Below are positions 5,945 to 12,081 of a stretch of 12,081 nucleotides of DNA, piece by piece. The stretch lies in NCBI GenBank assembly GCA_002451715.1, contig DKDD01000123.1:1-12081 (forward strand). Direction: 5' to 3'. How positions within the stretch are numbered: the first letter of the stretch is position 1; each line of letters starts with the position of its first letter. The stretch is from Ruminococcaceae bacterium UBA6857 (GTDB lineage Bacteria; Bacillota; Clostridia; Oscillospirales; Acutalibacteraceae). A model generated the notes under the pieces. It saw only the letters and a list, made by a program, of their open reading frames with translations. It was not told where the DNA came from and did no database searches. Both the position numbers and the translations under genes were made by a program.

Positions 5945-5969
5945 GGGTCGGCTCGGGTCCGACCCCTAC
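5945..5969 (+). repeat. 25-bp palindromic repeat, copy 2
   Basis: Identical over 25 bases to the unit at 5729-5753. Its first 8 bases are also the inner end of the right arm of the 19-bp inverted repeat, so the two repeat families overlap. Confidence 0.75.
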
Positions 5970-6141
5970 GATATAATTCTTATTTTTAAAGTTGTGCATT
6001 TCAGGTTAACAAGCGTTTTTCAAAGTCAGATAATAGATAATAGATATTTTTAGTTATACTATTTTTAAAGATTGTTTTGAAAAATCACACCGGAAATTTC
6101 GGTGCGCAACGTGTGAAATACGGCAGTATTCAAAAAAGTAT

Positions 6142-6177
6142 AAAAAAGCCGCCGAATCAAAATCGAATCGGCGGCTT
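6142..6177 (-). terminator. Terminator of the aromatic amino-acid operon
   Basis: AAGCCGCCGA (6146-6155) and TCGGCGGCTT (6168-6177) form a perfect 10-bp stem with a 12-nt loop. On the minus strand it runs directly into six U residues (complement of 6142-6147). It begins 12 nt after the stop of the DAHP synthase gene. Confidence 0.9.
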
Positions 6178-6189
6178 GTGTAAATTTTA

Positions 6190-7218
6190 TCAATACAAAT
6201 CTGCAAGTTCCAAAACAAGCTTTTCAGTCTTTTCCCAACCGAGGCACGGGTCGGTAATCGACTTTCCGTAAACACCGCCGCCGATTTTTTGGCAGCCGTC
6301 TTCAATGTAACTTTCAATCATAAGACCCTTAACAGTGTTTGCAATTTCTTCGCTGTGGCGGCAGCAATGAAGAACTTCCTTTGCGATTCTCGGCTGTTCA
6401 AGGAACTTTTTGCCGGAGTTCGCGTGGTTGGTGTCAACAATGATTCCCGGATTTTTGAGGTTGGTTTCGGCATAAAGCTCGCAAACTCTCATAAGATCCT
6501 CATAATGATAGTTCGGAAGGCTGACTCCCCTTTTGTTAACATAACCGCGAAGAATTGCATGAGCATACGGGTTGCCGTGCGACTGAACTTCCCATCCTCT
6601 GTAGATAAATTCGTGCGGATGCTGTGCGGCAGTGATTGAATTCATCATGACCGAAAGGTCGCCACCGGTCGGGTTCTTCATTCCGACGGGTATATCAAGT
6701 CCGCTCGAAGTCAAACGGTGCTGCTGGTTTTCAACCGATCTTGCGCCGATTGCAACATAGGAAAGAAGATCGTTGAGGTAACGGTAATTTTCCGGATAAA
6801 GCATTTCGTCCGCGCAGGAAAGACCGGTTTCGTTGAGTGCGCGCATGTGAAGTTTGCGGATTGCAACAATACCTTTGAGCAGGTTGCTTTCGCCGCTCGG
6901 GTCGGGCTGATGAAGCATACCTTTATAGCCGTCGCCTGTTGTTCTCGGCTTGTTTGTGTAAATTCTCGGAACAATGAGAATCTTATCCTTAACCTTTTCC
7001 TGAAGCGGAACAAGGCGCGAAACATAGTCCATTACGCTGTCTTCGTTGTCCGCCGAGCACGGACCGATAACAAGAATAAAACGTTTGTCCTTGCCTTCAA
7101 AAATCGCTTTGAGTTCTGCGTCGCGTTCTTCTTTTATTTTTGCCGCCTTTTCCGAAACGGGATATTGCTCTTTGATTTCCATCGGAATCGGAAGTTTGCA
7201 TTTGAAAGTCATATTCAT
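6190..7218 (-). CDS. 3-deoxy-7-phosphoheptulonate (DAHP) synthase, class I alpha
   Basis: It condenses phosphoenolpyruvate and erythrose 4-phosphate to DAHP, the first step of the shikimate pathway. The 342 residues match the AroF/AroG/AroH type (about 350). Key stretches: IGPCSADN with metal ligand Cys54 (51-58), PRIYTNKPRTTG (84-95), GARSVENQQHR (158-168), VGMKNPTGG (178-186), DTNHANSGKK with His265 (262-271), IESY with Glu302, and SITDPCLGW with Asp323 (320-328). These give the full Cys-His-Glu-Asp metal set. The ATG at 7216-7218 has AGGTG 7-8 nt upstream; a second ATG two codons later is possible. No chorismate mutase domain is fused. It is the last gene of the operon, 33 nt after tyrA. 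Which aromatic amino acid inhibits it cannot be told from sequence reading. Confidence 0.95.
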   Translation of the reverse strand: MNMTFKCKLPIPMEIKEQYPVSEKAAKIKEERDAELKAIFEGKDKRFILVIGPCSADNEDSVMDYVSRLVPLQEKVKDKILIVPRIYTNKPRTTGDGYKGMLHQPDPSGESNLLKGIVAIRKLHMRALNETGLSCADEMLYPENYRYLNDLLSYVAIGARSVENQQHRLTSSGLDIPVGMKNPTGGDLSVMMNSITAAQHPHEFIYRGWEVQSHGNPYAHAILRGYVNKRGVSLPNYHYEDLMRVCELYAETNLKNPGIIVDTNHANSGKKFLEQPRIAKEVLHCCRHSEEIANTVKGLMIESYIEDGCQKIGGGVYGKSITDPCLGWEKTEKLVLELADLY

Positions 7219-7251
7219 AATTTTTCACCTTGCTCTTTCTTTATTACTAAA

Positions 7252-8106
7252 TTATTTGTTGAAAAGTTTTCGTCTTTCGGTCGATTCTTTCATCATTTCA
7301 ATCATCGTGTCTCTGTCGCCGTTTTTGAGGCTTTCATAAAGCTTGTGGAAGTGTGCGTCAAAAAGCTCCATCTGGCGAAGAAGCGAATCGCGGTTGAGGA
7401 AGAAAAGCTCGCTCCAAAGTGTTTCGTTGATGTTTGCAATTCTTGTAAGGTCTCTGAACGAGTCTGCGGTATATTTTTCAAGGTTTTCGTTTTCATAGCA
7501 CGTCATGAGCGAAACCGCAATGCAGTGGGTAAGCTGCGAGACGAAACCGATAAGATCGTCATGCTCTTTCGGCGAAAGTTCAACGATTCTTCCAAAGCCG
7601 AGAATTTCCGCAATACGCTTGCAGCATTCAATGCCGTTTTCGGTGTTCTTTGCGGTCGGAACAACAATATAGTTTGCACCGAAAAACATTCTTTCATCGC
7701 TGTTTTCAACGCCGTATACCTCGCGTCCCGCCATCGGGTGAGCAGCAATAAACTCAACCCCGTCCGGAAGAAGCGACTGAACTTTGTCAACAATGCAACC
7801 CTTTACGCCGGTTACATCGGTGATGATTGCGCCCTTTTTGATATGCGAACCGTTTTCCTTGATCCAGTCGATAAACGTATGCGGATAAAGCGCAAAAATG
7901 AGTACGTCCGCATTTTCAATAAGGTCAAAGTCAACAAAATCGGAACACTTTTGAACAATTTCGTGTTTCAGCGCAAAGTCTTTTGATTTTTCGTCGTTAA
8001 CAATTGCGTCAACGTGATATCCTTTTTGAGTAAGCCCCCTTGCATAGCTTCCGCCCATAAGACCGAGACCTACAACCAAAAATCGTGTTTTTTTATCTAT
8101 CATCAT
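7252..8106 (-). CDS. tyrA: Prephenate dehydrogenase
   Basis: It oxidatively decarboxylates prephenate to 4-hydroxyphenylpyruvate on the tyrosine branch, with NAD(P). The 284 residues comprise an N-terminal Rossmann domain with GLGLMGGS (13-20), acidic Asp38 at the end of the second strand, and DVTGVK (97-102), then the substrate domain with HPMAGRE (123-129), SQLTH (190-194) with the conserved His, and FRDLTRIA (217-224). It ends with the helical dimerisation part. There is no C-terminal ACT domain, so the common clostridial mode of tyrosine feedback through ACT is absent, and no fused chorismate mutase. The start ATGATG overlaps the aroA stop by 4 nt (ATGA), so translation is probably coupled; the second ATG at 8103 is an alternative. 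A prephenate/arogenate dehydrogenase role cannot be separated here. Confidence 0.93.
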   Translation of the reverse strand: MMIDKKTRFLVVGLGLMGGSYARGLTQKGYHVDAIVNDEKSKDFALKHEIVQKCSDFVDFDLIENADVLIFALYPHTFIDWIKENGSHIKKGAIITDVTGVKGCIVDKVQSLLPDGVEFIAAHPMAGREVYGVENSDERMFFGANYIVVPTAKNTENGIECCKRIAEILGFGRIVELSPKEHDDLIGFVSQLTHCIAVSLMTCYENENLEKYTADSFRDLTRIANINETLWSELFFLNRDSLLRQMELFDAHFHKLYESLKNGDRDTMIEMMKESTERRKLFNK

Positions 8107-9311
8107 AATAATTCAACTCTTATTCCTAAATTTTTTATTGCTTCAAAAAATTCGGGAAAGCTTTTTGAAACCGCCCCTGCGCCGTCGATTTCGCCCGAAA
8201 AAACGCTTGAAAGAACGGCAAGCGACATCACAACCCTATGGTCGTTGTGACCGCAAAGTACGCGATTCGGTTCATGAAGCGGTGTTTTATGAACAACAAT
8301 CTCGTTTTCAAAAACGTCGATTCTCGCCCCGAAAGCGGAAAGTTCCTCTTTCATCGTTTCGCCGCGGTCGCTCTCTTTCATTTTGAGCCTTGCAGTGTTT
8401 TTGAGCGTTACGCCGTTTTTGGCGGCGGCAACGGTCATCAGTATCGGCGCAAGGTCAGGACAGTCGGCAATATCGAGTACCGGCGAACCTTCATTCAGCT
8501 TTTCAAAAAACTCTCTGTAAACTCTGTCTCCCTGAAGCGTGTTTGAATCAAGACCCAAAACGGAAACAGAGCCGCCGAAAAGATTGAACGCATCGAGAAA
8601 AGCGGCGGCAGAGCAGTCGCCCTCAGCGGTGCAATCAAAAGATTTGAAAGTTTCTTTTGAGCTTAAATAAAGTGTTCCGGCGTTTTGCCATGTTGCCGAG
8701 ACGCCGAACTTCTTCATCACCCAAAGAGTGATGTCAACATAGCTTTTGCTTTGAAGATTTGACGTGATGTTTATTCTTGATTCGCCGCCGCAAAAAGGCA
8801 AGGCGAACAAAAGACCCGTGATAAACTGACTGCTGACATTTCCGGGAACAAAGTATTCTCCGGCTTTGAGCTTTCCGCAAACGGTCAGCGTGTCTTTTTC
8901 TTTTATGAAGTTAAATCCGTTTTCTTCCGCAATTTTTTCATAGACCGAAAGCGGACGCGAAAGGAGCTTTTCACTGCCCTTGAATGTTACGCTTTTTCCC
9001 GAAAGCATTGCAAGCGGAACAAGAAAGCGAAGTGTGCTTCCGCTTTCGCGGCAGGGCAAAACGGCGTTTTCTTTAATTTCAAAGGGATTAAGACCGCCGA
9101 TTTTCACAGTGCTTTCCCCTTTTTCAACCTTCGCGCCAAGCGCTTCAAGGCAATCGAGCGTTGCAGAAACATCTTCGTTATAATCAACGTTTTGAATTGT
9201 ACTTTCACCCGAAGAAAGGGCAGCGCATATGAGCATTCGGTGAAGAACGCTTTTTGAGGGCGGTGCGGTAACAGCGCCCGAAGCTTTGCTTTTTTCGATT
9301 ACTGCTTTCAT
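8103..9311 (-). CDS. aroA: 3-phosphoshikimate 1-carboxyvinyltransferase (EPSP synthase)
   Basis: It transfers the enolpyruvyl group of PEP to shikimate 3-phosphate, the sixth shikimate step. The 402 residues are slightly short of the usual 425-435. Active-site stretches: APPSKSVLHR (16-25) with Lys20 and Arg25, CRESGSTLRF (87-96) in place of the GNAGTAMRP loop, NVSSQF (158-163), CPDLAP (284-289) with catalytic Asp286, KMKESDR (310-316) with Glu313, GHNDHR (354-359), and SKSFPEFF (382-389) with Lys383. The loop variant is of the clostridial kind: positions aligned with E. coli Thr97 and Pro101 are Ser92 and Phe96. Its ATG overlaps the aroQ stop by 4 nt, with GGGTGAG upstream. It overlaps tyrA downstream in the same way. 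Confidence 0.95.
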   Translation of the reverse strand: MKAVIEKSKASGAVTAPPSKSVLHRMLICAALSSGESTIQNVDYNEDVSATLDCLEALGAKVEKGESTVKIGGLNPFEIKENAVLPCRESGSTLRFLVPLAMLSGKSVTFKGSEKLLSRPLSVYEKIAEENGFNFIKEKDTLTVCGKLKAGEYFVPGNVSSQFITGLLFALPFCGGESRINITSNLQSKSYVDITLWVMKKFGVSATWQNAGTLYLSSKETFKSFDCTAEGDCSAAAFLDAFNLFGGSVSVLGLDSNTLQGDRVYREFFEKLNEGSPVLDIADCPDLAPILMTVAAAKNGVTLKNTARLKMKESDRGETMKEELSAFGARIDVFENEIVVHKTPLHEPNRVLCGHNDHRVVMSLAVLSSVFSGEIDGAGAVSKSFPEFFEAIKNLGIRVELL

Positions 9312-9748
9312 TTTTTCTCACCCAAAAGGTCAATAATTGCGTCAACGGCGCGAAGATAGCCGTCCGTTCCGAGACCGCTGATTGTTTTGAAACATGCCGC
9401 ACGGACATATGATACCTGTCTGAAATCTTCACGCGAAGAAACGTCTGAAATGTGAACTTCAACGCAGGGAATCGAAACCGCTTTGAGCGCGTCGAGCAGC
9501 GCAACGCTTGTGTGCGTATATGCGGCAGGATTCATCACGATTGCGTCAATTTTGCCGTAGGCTTCCTGAATTTTGTCAACAAGGCTGCCCTCATGATTGG
9601 ACTGAAAAAATTCGCAGTCAATTTTCTTTTCGTCGCAGTAGGTTTTGATTTTTTGAACCAAAGTTTCATAAGTTTCCGTTCCGTAAAGATTCGGCTCTCT
9701 TATGCCGAGCATATTGATATTCGGTCCGTTGAGAACAAGAATTTTCAT
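9308..9748 (-). CDS. aroQ: 3-dehydroquinate dehydratase, type II
   Basis: It dehydrates 3-dehydroquinate to 3-dehydroshikimate, the third step, by the type II mechanism. With the ATG at 9746-9748 the protein has 146 residues, the normal family length. A longer in-frame reading to 9838 would overlap the aroE-aroK gene and has no ribosome binding site, while AAAGGA (9758-9763) is 9 nt before this ATG. Conserved residues: LNGPNINMLG (6-15), Arg17 and catalytic Tyr22 in REPNLYG, Asn73 and His79 in MNPAAYTHTS, EVHISD (97-102) and the closing RED-FR with Arg110. The usual Asn after HIS is Asp here. It starts 20 nt after the aroE-aroK stop and its stop overlaps the aroA start. Confidence 0.95.
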   Translation of the reverse strand: MKILVLNGPNINMLGIREPNLYGTETYETLVQKIKTYCDEKKIDCEFFQSNHEGSLVDKIQEAYGKIDAIVMNPAAYTHTSVALLDALKAVSIPCVEVHISDVSSREDFRQVSYVRAACFKTISGLGTDGYLRAVDAIIDLLGEKK

Positions 9749-9768
9749 GACTGTTTGTCCTTTCAGAT

Positions 9769-10992
9769 TTATAATGTGTCTGTGATTTTTTTCGCCGCGT
9801 GTTCGGCAATTCCGTCCACGTCGATTTTTACGTCGCAAGTGCCGCAGTAAATGTCGTATCGTTCCTCAAAGCGTTTTTTGAGTGCGCTTTCGTCGCTTGC
9901 AAGCGGACGATCGGAGGTTGGAAGAATTTGCGAAAGAGGACGGTCAAGGAAAAAGATTTTTCCGTTTTGAGAAAGGTTTTTGATGTTTTCCCGTCTTAGT
10001 ACCGCTCCGCCGCCTGTTGCAACAACAAGCCCCGTTTTTTTTGAAACCTCGGCGATAACTTCAGCTTCAAGGTCGCGAAAATACTTTTCGCCGTATTTTT
10101 CAAAAATTTCGGAAATCGGCATTTTAGCTTTTTCAATTATAAGCTCGTCGGTATCGACAAAGGGACGCGAAAGCTTTTTTGAAACAAGCGAACCGATTGT
10201 TGACTTTCCGCTTCCCGGCATACCTGTGAGAACAACGTTCTCTTTTTCCAAAAGTAATTTTTTATATACCTCGTCACCGGTACTTTCGGGATAGGTTGTT
10301 GAAAGAAAAAGTTCGCTCGCCTTAACCGCCTGAAAAACAAGCATATAAAGTCCGCCGCAAAAAGGTATCCCACTTTCCTTTGCTTCAAGCAAAAGATTTG
10401 TGCGAAGCGGATTATAAATAACGTCCGCAACACCCTCAAGGTTATTAAACCCGTCAAGGGACATCGCCTTGTTTTCGTTATTCGGGAACATTCCGCAGGG
10501 CGTTGTGTTGATGATAAACGAAGCGTCGCCATGGAGCGAAAGAACATTTTGATAATTTACACTGCCGCTTCGCGAAACAACGATAACCTCACTCGCACCG
10601 AGCGACTTTGAAACGGTGACCGCGGTTTTTGACGTTCCGCCGCTGCCGAGAATAAGAACCTTTTTATCTTTAAAATCAAAGCCGTTTTTTTCAATCAAAC
10701 CGCGAAGTCCGAAAAAGTCGGTGTTATAGCCGTAAAGCACGCCGTCTTTGTTGACTACCGTGTTCACTGCGCCGATTTTTTTTGCCGCGTCGTCAATGAA
10801 ATCGAGATATTTCATCACGGTTTCCTTATAAGGAATCGTGACGTTGAGCGCCGAAAAGTTTTTTTCTTTTAAAAGCACATCAAGCTCATCTTCCGAAAGC
10901 GGAATCAATTCATACTCATAAGGCGCAAACATTTCGTGAATTGTTTTTGAGTAGCTGTGGGCAAGTGTTTTTCCGAGTAATCCGTATCTCAT
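9769..10992 (-). CDS. aroEK: Bifunctional shikimate dehydrogenase - shikimate kinase (AroE-AroK fusion)
   Basis: One 407-residue chain should carry out two consecutive steps: NADPH reduction of 3-dehydroshikimate, then ATP phosphorylation of shikimate. Residues 1 to about 243 are AroE: HSYSK (12-16, shikimate serines), VTIPYK with catalytic Lys56, YNTD with Asp92, Rossmann loop GSGGTSKTA (116-124), NTTPCGM (162-168), YNPLRTNLL (193-201) and GGLYMLVFQ (213-221). Residues about 252-407 are a complete AroK: Walker A GMPGSGKST (257-265), VDTDE with Asp280 and Asp282, FRDLE with Arg306, GGG (327-329), lid RPL (362-364) and Arg378. The frame is continuous and the linker of about 8 residues is short. 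The first A of its ATG is the last base of the aroC TGA (TGATG), implying translational coupling. The chain also precedes aroQ by only 20 nt. Confidence 0.93.
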   Translation of the reverse strand: MRYGLLGKTLAHSYSKTIHEMFAPYEYELIPLSEDELDVLLKEKNFSALNVTIPYKETVMKYLDFIDDAAKKIGAVNTVVNKDGVLYGYNTDFFGLRGLIEKNGFDFKDKKVLILGSGGTSKTAVTVSKSLGASEVIVVSRSGSVNYQNVLSLHGDASFIINTTPCGMFPNNENKAMSLDGFNNLEGVADVIYNPLRTNLLLEAKESGIPFCGGLYMLVFQAVKASELFLSTTYPESTGDEVYKKLLLEKENVVLTGMPGSGKSTIGSLVSKKLSRPFVDTDELIIEKAKMPISEIFEKYGEKYFRDLEAEVIAEVSKKTGLVVATGGGAVLRRENIKNLSQNGKIFFLDRPLSQILPTSDRPLASDESALKKRFEERYDIYCGTCDVKIDVDGIAEHAAKKITDTL

Positions 10993-12081
10993 CAGTTTAT
11001 ACCGTTCAAATCCGTTCCGAATCTTCCCGAAAGCATGTCTAAAAGTGCAATTGCAGTTGCCGCCGTAACAACAACCGAGGCTTTATGAATAATCGCCGGG
11101 TCGTGCCTGCCTTCGACGAGGAGTTCGGTGTTTTCGTTTTTTTCAAAATTAATTGTTCTTTGTGTTTTATAAATCGAAGGAGTGGGCTTGACCGCGCAGT
11201 TAATTACAATCGGCATTCCGTTTGTGATTCCGCCGTTAATTCCGCCGTTGTTGTTTGTTTCGGTAAAGACTTTTCCGTTTTCGGTTCTTATCGGGTCGTT
11301 CGCCTGAGAACCTAACATATTGCCGAAATCAAAGCCGCTTCCGAATGATACGCCCTTGACCGCAGGCACGCTGAAAAGCATATGGGAAAGAACGCCCTCA
11401 ACCGTATCGAACCACGGTTCGCCCACAGAAGCGGGAAAACCCGTGACAAACGTTTCAAGTATTCCGCCGACGGAATCGCCGTTTTTTCGCGCTTCGGTAA
11501 TTTTTTCTTCAATCGCCGTTTTTGCGTTTTCGTCAAGGATGGGCATTGAAGCTTTTTCAATCTTATCAAAGTCTTTTTCAAAATTTTCAAAATGCCTGTC
11601 CGAAATTCCGCCGCAGGAAAGAATGTGGGTTGAAATTTTGATTCCGCGCTTTTCAAGAATTTGAAGTGCGATACCGCCTGCCGCGGTGAGTGCGGCTGTG
11701 ATTCTTCCGGAAAAATGTCCGCCGCCGCGGTAATCTTCAAAGCCGTGATACTTGAGGAACGCCGTATAATCGGCGTGCGAGGGACGCGCGGTGCTTTTCA
11801 TTTTATCGTAATCGCGGCTTTTTGTGTCGTTGTTTTCAATGATGATTGCAAGCGGAGTGCCGGTTGTTTTTCCGTTAAAATATCCGCTGACAATTTTAAA
11901 TTCGTCTTTTTCGTTGCGTTTTGTTGAAAAAGCGGCTTCGCCCTTTCTTCTTTTCAAAAGAGCAGAAATTTTTGCTTCGTCAATCTCTTCTCCGGGTTTC
12001 ACTCCGTCAAGGACGGCGCCGATTGCCTGTCCGTGACTTTCGCCGAAAAGAGTTACCGAAAACGAATTTCCGAATGTGTTG
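10992..12081 (-). CDS. aroC: Chorismate synthase (5' end beyond the window)
   Basis: It removes phosphate from EPSP to give chorismate, the last common step, using reduced FMN. The frame stays open to the right edge, giving 362 visible residues that begin NTFGNSFSVTLFGESHG, the family N-terminus, so only one to a few residues are missing. The GTG at 12000-12002 is an internal Val codon, not the start. Further signatures: ARPSHADYT (98-106), YRGGGHFSGR (117-126), GSQANDP, NNNGGINGG and GRHDP near the C-terminus. These include the three chorismate synthase signature regions and the FMN-site Arg and His residues. It is the first visible gene of the operon; its promoter and any upstream partner such as aroB lie outside the window. 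Confidence 0.96.
   Translation of the reverse strand, partial: NTFGNSFSVTLFGESHGQAIGAVLDGVKPGEEIDEAKISALLKRRKGEAAFSTKRNEKDEFKIVSGYFNGKTTGTPLAIIIENNDTKSRDYDKMKSTARPSHADYTAFLKYHGFEDYRGGGHFSGRITAALTAAGGIALQILEKRGIKISTHILSCGGISDRHFENFEKDFDKIEKASMPILDENAKTAIEEKITEARKNGDSVGGILETFVTGFPASVGEPWFDTVEGVLSHMLFSVPAVKGVSFGSGFDFGNMLGSQANDPIRTENGKVFTETNNNGGINGGITNGMPIVINCAVKPTPSIYKTQRTINFEKNENTELLVEGRHDPAIIHKASVVVTAATAIALLDMLSGRFGTDLNGIN

Larger units (their letters stand above)
5664..5952. repeat. 19-bp perfect inverted repeat pair enclosing 251 bp (MITE-like)
   Basis: GCCGACCCATGAAACCTAA (5664-5682) and TTAGGTTTCATGGGTCGGC (5934-5952) are exact reverse complements. The 289-bp unit has no ORF and I see no target-site duplication beside the arms. 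It may be a non-autonomous element or two inverted copies of one dispersed repeat. Confidence 0.6.
5521..6141. repeat. Gene-free repeat cluster between the regulatory cassette and the aromatic operon
   Basis: No convincing coding region is seen here on either strand. The stretch holds nested short repeats: a 9-bp unit GTCGGCGTT twice (5605-5613 and 5617-5625), two copies of a 25-bp palindromic unit, a 19-bp inverted pair enclosing about 250 bp, a TTGGCTC...GAGCCAA hairpin, the palindrome CTCGCGAG in GACTCGCGAGACTC (near 5870), and an ATAATAGATAATAGATA stretch near 6033. Base composition alternates between GC-rich palindromes and AT-rich spacers, as in dispersed REP- or MITE-like intergenic repeats of clostridia. 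Confidence 0.7.

Noticed and set aside
5594..5970. A CRISPR array suggested by repeated palindromic units.
   Set aside because: There are only two copies of the 25-bp unit, spaced about 190 bp apart, with no regular spacers and no cas genes.
6087..6117. TCACAC...GTGTGA with an inner CACCG...CGGTG as a terminator.
   Set aside because: The stem is interrupted and no T-tract follows on either strand; the terminator at 6142-6177 already serves the operon.
6718..7986. A 422-codon plus-strand open frame opposite the DAHP synthase and tyrA genes.
   Set aside because: It lies entirely opposite two clearly homologous genes, and its translation is Phe/Asn/Arg/Val-rich with no domain, as expected for the antisense frame of this codon usage.
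9749..9838. A 30-residue N-terminal extension of AroQ.
   Set aside because: It would overlap the end of the aroE-aroK gene, is basic and unlike the family, and the ATG at 9748 has a good Shine-Dalgarno and starts the canonical sequence.

Overview
The window looks like a chromosomal segment of a gut-type Gram-positive bacterium in the class Clostridia, probably near the Oscillospiraceae/Ruminococcaceae. The reasons are moderate GC, G-rich Shine-Dalgarno sites, sigma-A-like promoters, TTG starts, a Bacillus-type LexA box, a long clostridial-style PRPP synthase, and intergenic clusters of palindromic repeats. The taxonomic call is inference. Nearly all genes lie on the minus strand, so the window is transcribed mostly right to left.

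Left part (1-4442). The end of a plus-strand secreted or surface-type protein with a Thr/Lys-rich linker and a Cys/His C-terminal domain (1-660) converges on a PRPP synthase gene across a shared hairpin terminator. The PRPP synthase gene has its own TTGCCA-17-TACAAT promoter, which fixes its start at the internal ATG. Next, a mechanosensitive channel gene (mscS type) and a cation-diffusion-facilitator gene form a two-gene minus-strand unit with a terminator after it.

Middle part (4443-6141). A compact minus-strand operon encodes three small proteins: a sigma region 4-like HTH protein, a Cro/C1-type HTH protein and a 73-residue helical protein. Its promoter is a near-consensus TTGACA-17-TAAAAT. 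An 8-12-8 inverted repeat covers the promoter spacer, and a perfect palindrome matching the Gram-positive LexA (SOS) box lies just downstream of the -10. This DNA-damage-linked regulatory cassette is the most interesting item in the window. Upstream of it is about 650 bp without genes, filled with short direct and inverted repeats.

Right part (6142-12081). A six-gene aromatic amino-acid operon is read leftwards: aroC (5' end cut by the window edge), an aroE-aroK fusion, aroQ, aroA, tyrA and a class I DAHP synthase gene, then a terminator. Gene junctions are 1-4 nt overlaps or gaps of 20-33 nt. Together the products cover DAHP formation, dehydroquinate dehydration, shikimate dehydrogenation and phosphorylation, EPSP and chorismate synthesis, and the tyrosine-branch dehydrogenase. 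Dehydroquinate synthase (aroB), chorismate mutase and prephenate dehydratase are not in the window. The operon promoter lies to the right of it.
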